Shown here piece by piece: positions 1-8,135 of a stretch of 28,724 nucleotides of DNA (position 1 is its first letter; each line of letters starts with the position of its first letter). The stretch is from an uncultured Porphyromonadaceae bacterium. Its GTDB lineage: Bacteria > Bacteroidota > Bacteroidia > Bacteroidales > Muribaculaceae. The position numbers and the translations under genes were made by a program. Where the stretch lies: positions 1-28,724 of the forward strand of contig CAJKRG010000040.1 of assembly GCA_905202215.1 (NCBI GenBank), read 5' to 3'. The notes below the pieces were generated by a model. The model had not been told where the DNA came from and did no database searches. It worked only from the letters and a program-made list of their open reading frames with translations.

Positions 1-42
1 ACAGTCTCGGAAATCTTCTCTAAATCTTAACATAAGTCAATT

Positions 43-1041
43 TCAAACACTCTCTGAGCCTTGGAATGTTATGATGGCTGTAGCTCCGTGGGAATTTCCT
101 GTGAGCCGGAGTTCGCCTCCGTGCTGTCGCACTATCTGCCGGCTCAGATAAAGGCCGACTCCGCTGCCTCCCGGTTTGGTGGATATGAAGGGCTGAAAGA
201 GATTATCGGCGATTTCCGGCGATATACCGGGTCCGTTGTCTTCGATCGAAATGTAGGGCACTCCGTCCGACGAACTTACTGTAATCCGCACGCTCGGTGT
301 CGCGACATCGGCAACGGCATCGAGGGCATTCCTTATAATATTTATGAGAGCCTGCGACATCAGAGAGGTGTCTATTTCGATGATCATGTCTTTCGGCACG
401 ATAAATTCGCATACATTCTCAGGCAGGCAACGTTCAGTCGCCTCAATATCGGCCATGGTCTTGATACGTCCGAAATATGTCATGGCATCCACGCGGCTTT
501 TTTCAGGAACAGGAACATGGGTCATCCGATAGTATGCGTCGAGGAAATGCTTTATGCCTTCGCTTTGGCTGCGGATCACCGATATGGCTTCTGCCAGATT
601 TTCGCTGTCGTATTTTTCAGGATGTTTTTCCATATCGGAGGCGACGGCAATGACTGGCGTTATGGAATTGCGCATTTCATGGGTCATTATACGCAGTATT
701 CTGTCGTAGTACAGTTTGCCGGTCTCAAGCTGGCGCGTATTCGTGCGATATAGCTCGACGATATTGTTCATGGCCCGCGACATTTCCCGTAGTTCCGGAT
801 CATCTGAGCCGATATCGAATGTCATCGTCACATCGTTCATCTCGAGTGCGCTTACAAATGTAGACATCAGCCGCGTCAGTTTTTTTGTCAGCGATATGAG
901 CGCTGAGGCCGCTGAGACCATGAGTATGAGACTCAGTATGCCGGGAGCTGTTTTTCCGGTTATGAAAAGATATGCGGATAGCGATGATGCTGCTATTACG
1001 GCTATCAGGAGCAGAACGAAATTCAGGCGGAAATGTCTCAC
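43..1041 (-). CDS. membrane sensor histidine kinase (NtrY-like HATPase)
   Basis: This is a 332-residue sensor kinase that autophosphorylates and passes phosphate to the regulator encoded just upstream. I start it at the GTG at 1041, which overlaps the regulator's stop (GTGA); the longer reading adds residues that only run back into the regulator gene. Two membrane segments lie at about residues 7-27 and 33-52, with almost no loop between them, so there is no sizeable periplasmic sensor domain. The H-box is THEMRNSITP with phospho-acceptor His121. The N-box Asn238, the G1 box DNGPGI (268-273), the FQPFISTK segment (282-289) and the G2 box GSGVGLYLSR (292-301) are all present. The H-box resembles NtrY-type kinases. 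The stimulus is unknown; a membrane or cytoplasmic cue is more likely than a periplasmic ligand. Confidence 0.9.
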   Translation of the reverse strand: MRHFRLNFVLLLIAVIAASSLSAYLFITGKTAPGILSLILMVSAASALISLTKKLTRLMSTFVSALEMNDVTMTFDIGSDDPELREMSRAMNNIVELYRTNTRQLETGKLYYDRILRIMTHEMRNSITPVIAVASDMEKHPEKYDSENLAEAISVIRSQSEGIKHFLDAYYRMTHVPVPEKSRVDAMTYFGRIKTMADIEATERCLPENVCEFIVPKDMIIEIDTSLMSQALINIIRNALDAVADVATPSVRITVSSSDGVPYISIEDNGPGISPEIADNLFQPFISTKPGGSGVGLYLSRQIVRQHGGELRLTGNSHGATAIITFQGSESV

Positions 1042-1616
1042 TTCTTTTTCAGTATATTGTATAATGTCTGACGCGTAATGCCGAGTTGTTCTGCAGCCGC
1101 GCTGAGATTGCCGCCGCAACTGTCAACTATAGTGTTGACGTGATTGAGCTTGAGTTCGTCAAGTGTCATATTGAGTCTGCGTTTATCGCGGTCTTCGAGT
1201 TCGCGTGCCTTGACGAGAGTCTGCGATGCATTGCGTAAGGCTTTGTTTCGTTCTATGGCGCTGAGGAGTTTGGCTATGAGATCATCGTTGTCCCATGGCT
1301 TGGTTACGAAATCTTCGGCGCCGAGTTTCATTGCCTCTACTGCAAGGGCGATATCGCCGAATGCCGTGATGAGTACTACTGCAGGCGCGTTTTCGCTTTC
1401 CTTGATGCGCGACAGCCAGAAAAGACCGTCGCTTCCGTCAAGCCTCCTGTTGTCGAAATTCATGTCGAGGAGGACGGCATCGATATTTCCTGCTGCAAGC
1501 AGAGCCGGAATCAGGCGTGGATCGCCGACAGCGGCGATGTCGTCGAAAATACCGCCGAGAACAAGCTTCAAGGTCGTTCTCACCGCCGCATTATCATCAA
1601 TAATAAGAATTTTCAT
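1038..1616 (-). CDS. response regulator, receiver plus Fis-type HTH, no AAA+ domain
   Basis: This is a 192-residue DNA-binding response regulator, partner of the kinase that follows it. I start it at the ATG at 1616 (MKILIIDD), since the residues of the longer reading do not belong to a receiver fold. The receiver domain is complete: Asp7 and Asp8 in the acidic pocket, phospho-acceptor Asp51, Thr84 and Lys106. Residues 155-190 form a Fis-type helix-turn-helix ending GITRQTLYNILKKK. The central sigma-54-activating AAA+ ATPase of NtrC proteins is absent, so it probably acts on the housekeeping sigma factor, as RegA/PrrA-type regulators do. The gene is divergent from the DUF1846 gene and sits directly behind a TAnnTTTG promoter box. 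Its targets cannot be read from this window. Confidence 0.9.
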   Translation of the reverse strand: MKILIIDDNAAVRTTLKLVLGGIFDDIAAVGDPRLIPALLAAGNIDAVLLDMNFDNRRLDGSDGLFWLSRIKESENAPAVVLITAFGDIALAVEAMKLGAEDFVTKPWDNDDLIAKLLSAIERNKALRNASQTLVKARELEDRDKRRLNMTLDELKLNHVNTIVDSCGGNLSAAAEQLGITRQTLYNILKKK

Positions 1617-1620
1617 ATTA

Positions 1621-1628
1621 CAAAAATA
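1621..1628 (-). promoter_or_regulatory. -7 promoter box for the two-component operon
   Basis: Read on the minus strand this is TATTTTTG, a full match to the Bacteroidetes -7 consensus TAnnTTTG. Only four bases separate its last G from the regulator's ATG at 1616, so the transcript would be leaderless or nearly so. No clear TTTG -33 box is seen; TTTTTC lies at about the right distance. Confidence 0.5.
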
Positions 1629-1669
1629 GAGTAAATTTTCCATTGAAAAAAAATTAATCGGTGGTGGAG

Positions 1670-1701
1670 TTTGCGGAGGTAATCTGAAATGTGTAACTTT
1701 G
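1670..1701 (+). promoter_or_regulatory. promoter for the DUF1846 gene
   Basis: TTTG at 1670-1673 is followed after 20 bases by TAACTTTG at 1694-1701, matching both Bacteroidetes promoter boxes. The ATG at 1711 lies nine bases after the -7 box, leaving a leader of about five bases. This also argues against the TTG at 1699 as the start, because that codon lies inside the promoter box. Confidence 0.6.
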
Positions 1702-1710
1702 CAATCCGTT

Positions 1711-3177
1711 ATGAGACACGGATTCGACAACGATAAATATCTTAAGATTCAGTCCGAACACATCAAGGAGCGCATAGCGCAGTTCGGCAACAAACTCTAT
1801 CTTGAACTCGGAGGAAAGCTCTTCGACGACCACCACGCCAGTCGCGTGCTGCCCGGGTTCGAACCCGACATCAAGCTGCGCATGCTGAGCCAGCTCCGCG
1901 ACAGCGCCGAGATCGTGATTGTGATCAGCGCGCTTGACATCGAGAAAAACAAAGTGAGAAACGATCTCGGAATCACCTACGACATGGACGTGCTCCGTCT
2001 GCGCGAGGAATTCCAGAAACGCGGCTTCCTTGTAAGCGCTGTGGTGATAACGCACTACAACGGACAGATGAGTGCCGATGCCTATCGTGCACGGCTTGAG
2101 CGGATGGGAATCACCGCTTACTATCATTATACCATCGAGGGATATCCGACCAATGTCGGACTGATAGCATCTGACGAAGGTTTCGGACATGACGACTATA
2201 TAAAGACCACACGTCCGCTTGTGATTGTCACGGCTCCCGGACCGGGCAGCGGCAAGATGGCTGTATGTCTGAGCCAGCTCTATAATGAGCATAAGCGGGG
2301 CATAGAAGCCGGGTATGCCAAGTTCGAGACTTTCCCGGTATGGAATCTTGCATTGAAACATCCCGTAAATATAGCCTACGAGGCTGCCACTGCCGATCTC
2401 AATGATGTAAACATGATCGATCCTTTCCATCTTGAGGCCTACGGCAAGACTGCCATCAACTATAACCGCGATATAGAGATTTTTCCCGTACTCAACGCAC
2501 TGTTCGAAAGTATCTACGGCTACAATCCCTATAAATCGCCTACCGATATGGGCGTAAATATGGTCGGTTTCTGTATCAGTGATGACGATGTGTGCTGCGA
2601 TGCCTCCAAGAACGAGATTATCCGCCGTTATTTCACCGCTCTCAACCGTCTGGCTACCGGCGAAGGCACCGATGCCGAGGTCAATAAGATAGCGCTCCTT
2701 TTCAAGCAGGCGAAAATCGATGTGTCCTACCGCCGGTGCGTGTCGGCCGCCCGCGAGCGCGCCGAACGCAGCGAAGTACCCTGTTCGGCTATAGAACTTG
2801 CCGACGGCACTATCATTACGGCCGAGACAAGCGCTCTTCTCGGACCGAGCGCCGCTCTTATCCTCAATACGGTGAAGCATCTGGCGGGTATCGATCATTC
2901 GGTGAAGCTTATACCTCAAGAAATGATAGAGCCGATACAGTATACGAAGCTCAATTTCCTTCGCGGACACAATCCGCGGCTTCATACCGACGAAGTTCTG
3001 GTTGCCCTATCTGTAGTCAGCACCCATGACGAGAACTGCCGGAAGGCTCTCGAGCAGCTCGCCCTGCTTGACGGCTGTCAGGTTCATTCGACAGTGATGC
3101 TCGGCGAAGTCGACCGCAAGATTTTCAAGAAGCTCGGTGTAGGTCTTACATGCGATCCGGCCAGAAAGGTACACTGA
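1711..3177 (+). CDS. DUF1846 family protein of unknown function
   Basis: This 488-residue cytoplasmic protein is recognised as a DUF1846 member from its N-terminal block (HGFDNDKYLKIQSEHIKER), the EIVIVISALDIEKNKVRNDLG segment and its length, which matches the family's roughly 490-500 residues. A glycine-rich segment APGPGSGKMA at residues 176-184 resembles a nucleotide-binding P-loop but lacks the final Ser/Thr and the exact spacing, so I treat ATP binding as unproven. The family has structures but, to my knowledge, no established reaction. The start is the ATG at 1711; a TTG at 1699 would put the start codon inside the promoter. A 443-residue open frame on the opposite strand is a coding shadow. 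Confidence 0.88.
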   Translation: MRHGFDNDKYLKIQSEHIKERIAQFGNKLYLELGGKLFDDHHASRVLPGFEPDIKLRMLSQLRDSAEIVIVISALDIEKNKVRNDLGITYDMDVLRLREEFQKRGFLVSAVVITHYNGQMSADAYRARLERMGITAYYHYTIEGYPTNVGLIASDEGFGHDDYIKTTRPLVIVTAPGPGSGKMAVCLSQLYNEHKRGIEAGYAKFETFPVWNLALKHPVNIAYEAATADLNDVNMIDPFHLEAYGKTAINYNRDIEIFPVLNALFESIYGYNPYKSPTDMGVNMVGFCISDDDVCCDASKNEIIRRYFTALNRLATGEGTDAEVNKIALLFKQAKIDVSYRRCVSAARERAERSEVPCSAIELADGTIITAETSALLGPSAALILNTVKHLAGIDHSVKLIPQEMIEPIQYTKLNFLRGHNPRLHTDEVLVALSVVSTHDENCRKALEQLALLDGCQVHSTVMLGEVDRKIFKKLGVGLTCDPARKVH

Positions 3178-3217
3178 CATCCTCCGCAGCCTCAGATATG
3201 CAATAATTGAGGGATGC

Positions 3218-3251
3218 TTGCCGTTATCTTAAAAAGACGTTAACGGGCAAA
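3218..3251 (+). repeat. imperfect inverted repeat just before the GT4 start codon
   Basis: TTGCCGTTA (3218-3226) pairs with TAACGGGCAA (3242-3251) apart from one bulged G, around a 15-base loop. It ends one base before the ATG at 3253. It has no T-tract, so it is not an obvious terminator. It could be an operator or a structure limiting translation of the GT4-WecG pair. Confidence 0.4.
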
Positions 3252-3252
3252 C

Positions 3253-4236
3253 ATGAAAATTCTAACAGTCACGAATATGTATCCTTCCGAAGCACGCCCC
3301 AATTACGGCGTGTTCGTCAAGGAACAGATGGAAGCGGTGACACGCCGTTGCCCGGACGTAGAATATGATCTTTATTATATCGACAATACACACGGAAACA
3401 AGGCTTATCTGAATTCCGTGTTCCGAATCAACCGACAGATAAGCCGGGGAGACTATGATATTATTCATATCCACTATGGTCTCTCCGGCTTGTTTATGCT
3501 GTGGCCGTTGCGTCGGTGGAATGTGCCGGTGGTGCTTACTCTCCACGGTGGAGACATTCAGCCCGAACAGGGCAAGACCGTTCAGGTTCCGCTGACCCGG
3601 ATGATTCTCGGAAGAGTGGATGCGGCCATATCGCTCAATGACCGCATGCAGGCGCTTGCTTCGGAAAAATGCCGGAATGTTGTCAAGATTGCCTGCTCTG
3701 TCGATACCGATATTTTCTGTCCTGCGGCTGATGGAAGCCGGCGTCCGGCAGACAGGAACCGAAAAATACGCATATTGTTTCCGAGTGATCCTGCGCGGAC
3801 AGTCAAGAACTATCCTTTGTTCCAGGCTGTGGTTGCTGAATTGCGGGCAAAATACGGCCTTGATGCCGAGACGGCCAATATAATGGATATGGACCGCAGT
3901 CAGGTGGCCGAAGCCATGCGTAATGCCGATGTGCTGCTTATGACTTCAATCTCCGAAGGCTCGCCTCAGGTTGTCAAAGAGGCGATGGCATGTAATCTTC
4001 CGGTTGTTTCCACTAAGGTTGGCGACGTCGATATGCTTCTTGAGGGTGTGTGCCGGTCCGCATGGAGCGAGACTGCCGACTGCGGTCGACTGGCAGATCT
4101 CGTATATGTTTCGGCTGTCAAGGGCTTTCCTGCCGGTATGGACGGACGCGAGAAGATCTTCCGCCTCGGCCTTGATAGCGACTCGGTCGCCATGCGGATA
4201 TATAACCTTTATCTTTCTCTGATAAAAAAGCCATGA
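3253..4236 (+). CDS. GT-B fold glycosyltransferase, family 4
   Basis: This 327-residue protein transfers a sugar from an activated nucleotide donor to a glycan or lipid-linked acceptor. The N-terminal half carries the acceptor-side Rossmann domain (MKILTVTNMYPSEARPNYG, then VPVVLTLHGGD at 91-101). The C-terminal half has the donor-side EX7E motif, Glu235 to Glu243 in SEGSPQVVKEAMACNLPVVS. No membrane segment is visible, so it probably works on the cytoplasmic face. The length is slightly below the usual 350-400 residues. Its stop overlaps the start of the WecG-type gene (ATGA at 4233-4236), so the two are translationally coupled and likely act in one surface-glycan pathway. The donor sugar cannot be predicted. 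Confidence 0.9.
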   Translation: MKILTVTNMYPSEARPNYGVFVKEQMEAVTRRCPDVEYDLYYIDNTHGNKAYLNSVFRINRQISRGDYDIIHIHYGLSGLFMLWPLRRWNVPVVLTLHGGDIQPEQGKTVQVPLTRMILGRVDAAISLNDRMQALASEKCRNVVKIACSVDTDIFCPAADGSRRPADRNRKIRILFPSDPARTVKNYPLFQAVVAELRAKYGLDAETANIMDMDRSQVAEAMRNADVLLMTSISEGSPQVVKEAMACNLPVVSTKVGDVDMLLEGVCRSAWSETADCGRLADLVYVSAVKGFPAGMDGREKIFRLGLDSDSVAMRIYNLYLSLIKKP

Positions 4237-4967
4237 ATACAGTCAGGATTCTTCAGGCACAGATACACGCTGTGACTTGCGACGAGTTGCTCAACCGGCT
4301 CGACAGGGGTGTCCTGTTCACGCCGAATGTAGATCATCTTGTAAAGCTTGAATCTGATGAGGAATTCCGTCGGTGTTATGATCGGGCCGACTGGGTCGTA
4401 TGCGACAGCCGAATCCTTTATTTCTGCTCAAAACTCCTGAAGCGTTCGCTGCCCGAGACAATTCCCGGGAGCAGTTTTTTTCCTGCATTCTACAGATATC
4501 ACCGCAACAATCCCGACTGCCGTATATTTCTTCTGGGAGCGGCTCCAGGTGTGGCAATTCGGGCTATGGAGCGTATAAACGCCGGCATGGGTCGGCGTAT
4601 TGTGGTCGGCGCGCATTCTCCTTCGTATGGTTTCGAGAAAAATGAGGAGGAGAACCGTCAGATCTATGATATAATCAACCGTTCGGGTGCTAATGTGGTA
4701 CTTGTCGGTGTCGGATCGAGTAAGCAGGAAAAGTGGATTATGAGGCATAAAGACCGGATGCCTGGAGTGGATATATGGATGGCGCTCGGTGCTACTATAG
4801 ATTTTGAGGCCGGTAATATCCGTCGGGCTCCGAAAATCCTGCAGAAACTTTGTCTGGAATGGTTCTATCGCTTCTGCATGGAGCCGAAACGGTTGTTCCG
4901 TCGTTATTTTATCGACGATGTGAAATTTTTCTATTATTTCATGCAGCAGTTGCTCGGGCGGCGTTGA
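4233..4967 (+). CDS. WecG/TagA/CpsF family glycosyltransferase (GT26)
   Basis: This 244-residue member of the WecG/TagA/CpsF family adds an N-acetylhexosamine-type residue to a polyprenyl-diphosphate-linked glycan in family members studied so far. Conserved positions are visible: TPNVDHLV with Thr30, Asp58 in VVCDSR (the likely catalytic acid/base position), the GAAPG loop at 102-106, and SSKQEKWI with Gln165. The C-terminal appendage RRAPKILQKLCLEWFYRFCMEP, basic and aromatic, is the segment that anchors these enzymes at the membrane. Most homologues have a DG pair at the catalytic Asp; here it is DS. It overlaps the preceding glycosyltransferase by four bases and is followed by a strong terminator, so the unit is just these two genes, with no flippase or polymerase in view. 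Confidence 0.9.
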   Translation: MNTVRILQAQIHAVTCDELLNRLDRGVLFTPNVDHLVKLESDEEFRRCYDRADWVVCDSRILYFCSKLLKRSLPETIPGSSFFPAFYRYHRNNPDCRIFLLGAAPGVAIRAMERINAGMGRRIVVGAHSPSYGFEKNEEENRQIYDIINRSGANVVLVGVGSSKQEKWIMRHKDRMPGVDIWMALGATIDFEAGNIRRAPKILQKLCLEWFYRFCMEPKRLFRRYFIDDVKFFYYFMQQLLGRR

Positions 4968-4994
4968 CAATACGTCGGAGCAGTCGCAAAAAAT

Positions 4995-5033
4995 AAGAAG
5001 ACGCTGTCGGGCCAGTCCGGCAGCGTCTTCTTT
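4995..5033. terminator. bidirectional rho-independent terminator
   Basis: A 16-bp stem, AAGAAGACGCTGTCGG against CCGGCAGCGTCTTCTT with one non-Watson-Crick pair, surrounds the loop GCCAGT. On the minus strand it is followed by TATTTTTTG and on the plus strand by TTTAAT. It separates the convergent WecG-type gene and the secreted Ig-like protein gene. Confidence 0.85.
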
Positions 5034-5051
5034 AATATCGGGATAAGAGGA

Positions 5052-8000
5052 TTAATGTTTCATCACTTTCTTGCCGCCGACTATGTAGAGGCCTGCGGGA
5101 AGTTCATTCCATTTGGAGTCGAGTTTTACGCCCTGAAGGTTGTAGATGTCATCATTTGCCTCTCCGTCGGCGATCACACCTTCGATACCGGTCGGAGTCG
5201 ATAGAGTGTAGGTGTGTGTAAGGTACGAAGAGGGGAAGGAGGTAGTGTTATCAAGGAAGAACGCGCTGATTCCGATGGTAAATGTGTATTTGCCGGGAGT
5301 GGAGGGGGCGGGCTCGAAGGTTATGTCGAAAGTAGGATGCTCCTCTCCTTCAACAGCTGCGATTTTTCCTGTCACATTGTAGTAGTCGGCATTTCCGGGA
5401 GTGCCGCCCTTGAGGTTGATTCCATATGTATTGTCGATTTCGGCCGTTTCGGCATTTTCGAATACAATGGTTATCTTGCCGAGAGTCGTCACTGTTTCTG
5501 ATTCGTCGGGGGTGATCGTATAGGTATAATCCTTGGGCTCGATAAGTGTCCATGTATGTTCGATTGCGGGCGATGGTGTGCCGGAGAGGTCGAGAGCGCC
5601 AGCTTCGAGCGCCACTGTCAGTTTGCCGGGCTTGAAGTAGTCCGGATTGTTTAGCATTATCATGAAAAAGAAAGCCTCTGAACCATATATGAAGTCGGTT
5701 TCGGGAGTCAGGACTTCTCCGTCGAATGTCACTTTCATCTTGTCGGTTATATCGGAAGCTACAGTGACATTGATATTGTCGTTAAATACAATGTTGAACG
5801 AAGGATATTCTTCGACCGGCATTTCTCCGGTTGGAGAGAACATTACCTCGATGTCGGACAGGTCTTTCTTAAGAGTAAATGTCGCTCCTATGGCCGGACT
5901 GCTTTCACCGTGGATTTTAAAGAATCCTTCGGGAATATCGAATACATAGGTTTTAAGTGCGGTCGGTGTGGGTGTGGCGGCGAATTTGAATGTAGGGCAC
6001 GGAGCATCTTCCACTTTGCTGACACTGATGGCGGTTGCGGCCCATGACTGATCCTGCGCCATAAGAAGGATTTCGTCTTCGGCCATTTCGACGGTCACAT
6101 CGGTTGCGTTGGGGAAAGCGATGGTTATAGGATCGATTGATTCGACAGTCGCGCCGGATACAGGGTCGAGCACATATTCATCGTATGCCGGACCATCGTA
6201 AGTGAGGCTGATCTGGTGTGCGCCTGTAGTGGTGAAAGTATGGCTTGCACCATCGGCAGCGGCCGCTTTGCTGATCAGACTTGCAGGTACACTTCCGCCG
6301 TCTACCGTTATTGTGGTATAGGGTCCGGGGACGATGGTCACTTCGGTACCGTCGAAGCATTTGAATTCTTCGTTAGTCTTGATAAATTTGTCGTATGTGA
6401 TCTCTGCACTTGCCCAGCGGTCGGCTGTTATGGATATTGTGCTTTCAGAGTGCGATTTTCCGTCTCCGAACATCTTGATGACAGAACCATCTTTGATATC
6501 TGCGGTATAAATGCCGTTATCGTCGGCCTTCATGGCTGTTCCGTCTACGTAGACAGCGGCCTGTTCAACCGAAGAGTAGAAACGGGCTGAGAAAGGAGCA
6601 TCAAATTCGGGGTCGAATTCAATGATATTATAGCCCTGCTCTTCTATCGTGATGTTGGGCGCCATGTTTTTGCTGTTACCCTGCAGGATGGCTTTGACGC
6701 CGTTTGTCGAGAGGTAGACGGCGGCCTTGGCCGTACGGTTTATTTTCTGTGCGGCGATATAGAACGTATGGTCAGACACAGGGTTTCCGGCTGAAGTGGA
6801 AAGATTCGACAGGCGTGCGCCCTTGATCCAGTAGTCGCCTGTGGAAGTATACATGAGGGTGGAGTATTTACTCGATACGGAGAACGTATACTTATAAGCC
6901 TGTCCGGCGGGAATGTTCATGGCCGGAGAGATCAGGGTGCCGTTTTCATATGCGGCATTGAACTGAATCTCGGTTGTGGTCGGTTCGCCTCCATTGCTGA
7001 GGTCAAGGTCATAGCCTTCCGTACCGTTGCCTGCATGGAGCCTTACTCCTTCAGGGTTGGCGATATATACGGTCCATGTCACATCGGTATATTCGATGGG
7101 CGCGGCGTCGATTACGATATGTGTATCGTTTTCGATGGTTATGTTGCCGGTTGAAAGTTCGTTTACGGATATGTCGGTGTCATTGGCCTTTACAGAGTTG
7201 ACGGAGTAGTCCTCGTTGAAGAGAATTTTTATGAGCGTGCCTTTGTTTACAGAATAAGAACCATCTTCAGCCGGTGTGATGTCTTTAAGCAGAGTGGAAT
7301 TCCATAGCTTTTTGATGGCGCCTTTTGCGGCCTCGGAAATGTCGATGCTCACTTTGCAGATTTCGATATCGGGATCTTCCTCATAGCCTCGTACCGTAAC
7401 GATATCCTCGGGGTTAATTTCATCGATCTTATAGTATTTGGTACCGTAATTATTGAGTTCGGAAAGGGCTGTTCCGTTGTGTGTCACACTGTATAAGGAT
7501 TTGCCGCCCATAACAGTGATATTAAGGCCTTTTTCGATTGCCGGCTTATAAGAGACTGACTGTTTTCCGTCGGCATAGCTGATTGAACGCGAACCGATGC
7601 TAATTCCTGAAATAAGGTCGGCGCCATTCTCTATGTCAAGAGTGAATGTGGCTTCCTTGTTGGCCTCTTCTTCCGAAACAAGTGTCAGGATGAAATTGGT
7701 GCCTGCGTTGCTGCCGTTGAAAGTCACGTTATAAAGTTTATCTGTTTTTTCGCCTTCGTAACCCCAGGGATTGCCTTTATTGATTGTCTGTGATTGACCG
7801 TTGGGTTTGACGCCGGCGAAGCTGGCAACTTCGTAACCTTCATTTATATACACATAGTGCGCTTTCATGTTCGTAGTGACGGTGTAGCTTGTGGCATCGT
7901 CGGCGACGTTGCAGTCAATCAGCGTTTTGTTGGTAGAATCCCAGGTATAGATTTCCACGGCACCCGGATAATTCCAGGAAATGGTACCGCCTGTGGCAGC

Positions 8001-8066
8001 CTTGGCGGCTATCGAGCCGCACATGGCCACTAAGGCTGTAATCAGGAATAGATAGAGTTTTTTCAT
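5052..8066 (-). CDS. secreted repeat protein with T9SS-like C-terminal domain
   Basis: This 1004-residue exported protein has no function I recognise. The start at 8066 gives a clean signal peptide (MKKLYLFLITALVAMCGSIAAKA); the longer reading adds 15 residues in front of it. Three tandem beta-sandwich-like repeats of roughly 105-110 residues begin near residues 632, 742 and 849. The first and third open with Y-x-[LI]-x-P and an ITI-x-F strand, and the repeats close with motifs such as SPAIGATFTL and SPAIEHTWTL. This is an Ig-like adhesive or stalk arrangement. The last 45 residues (IYNLQGVKL then LPAGLYIVGGKKV) look like the C-terminal signal recognised by the type IX secretion system. It is the last gene of the three-gene exported-protein operon and may be a surface partner of the protease. 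Confidence 0.8.
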   Translation of the reverse strand: MKKLYLFLITALVAMCGSIAAKAATGGTISWNYPGAVEIYTWDSTNKTLIDCNVADDATSYTVTTNMKAHYVYINEGYEVASFAGVKPNGQSQTINKGNPWGYEGEKTDKLYNVTFNGSNAGTNFILTLVSEEEANKEATFTLDIENGADLISGISIGSRSISYADGKQSVSYKPAIEKGLNITVMGGKSLYSVTHNGTALSELNNYGTKYYKIDEINPEDIVTVRGYEEDPDIEICKVSIDISEAAKGAIKKLWNSTLLKDITPAEDGSYSVNKGTLIKILFNEDYSVNSVKANDTDISVNELSTGNITIENDTHIVIDAAPIEYTDVTWTVYIANPEGVRLHAGNGTEGYDLDLSNGGEPTTTEIQFNAAYENGTLISPAMNIPAGQAYKYTFSVSSKYSTLMYTSTGDYWIKGARLSNLSTSAGNPVSDHTFYIAAQKINRTAKAAVYLSTNGVKAILQGNSKNMAPNITIEEQGYNIIEFDPEFDAPFSARFYSSVEQAAVYVDGTAMKADDNGIYTADIKDGSVIKMFGDGKSHSESTISITADRWASAEITYDKFIKTNEEFKCFDGTEVTIVPGPYTTITVDGGSVPASLISKAAAADGASHTFTTTGAHQISLTYDGPAYDEYVLDPVSGATVESIDPITIAFPNATDVTVEMAEDEILLMAQDQSWAATAISVSKVEDAPCPTFKFAATPTPTALKTYVFDIPEGFFKIHGESSPAIGATFTLKKDLSDIEVMFSPTGEMPVEEYPSFNIVFNDNINVTVASDITDKMKVTFDGEVLTPETDFIYGSEAFFFMIMLNNPDYFKPGKLTVALEAGALDLSGTPSPAIEHTWTLIEPKDYTYTITPDESETVTTLGKITIVFENAETAEIDNTYGINLKGGTPGNADYYNVTGKIAAVEGEEHPTFDITFEPAPSTPGKYTFTIGISAFFLDNTTSFPSSYLTHTYTLSTPTGIEGVIADGEANDDIYNLQGVKLDSKWNELPAGLYIVGGKKVMKH

Positions 8067-8087
8067 ACTCGTGTAGATTGGTTTGTA

Positions 8088-8118
8088 TTCATGCATGGAC
8101 TTATGGATCATGCATGAA
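8088..8118 (-). repeat. perfect 10-bp inverted repeat between the C10 protease and repeat-protein genes
   Basis: TTCATGCATG (8088-8097) and CATGCATGAA (8109-8118) are exact reverse complements around 11 bases. It lies in the 69-base gap inside the operon, starting 22 bases upstream of the last gene's ATG. There is no T-tract, so mRNA processing, partial termination or protein binding are all possible. Confidence 0.6.
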
Positions 8119-8135
8119 GAAGTGAAAGAAATGAT

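Noticed and set aside
61..753. 230-codon plus-strand frame opposite the sensor kinase
   Set aside because: Antisense shadow; the kinase motifs are intact on the other strand.
1654..2985. 443-codon open frame on the minus strand opposite the DUF1846 gene
   Set aside because: Composition is typical of an antisense shadow of a GC-biased gene. It shows no domain and covers the same bases as a convincing family member.
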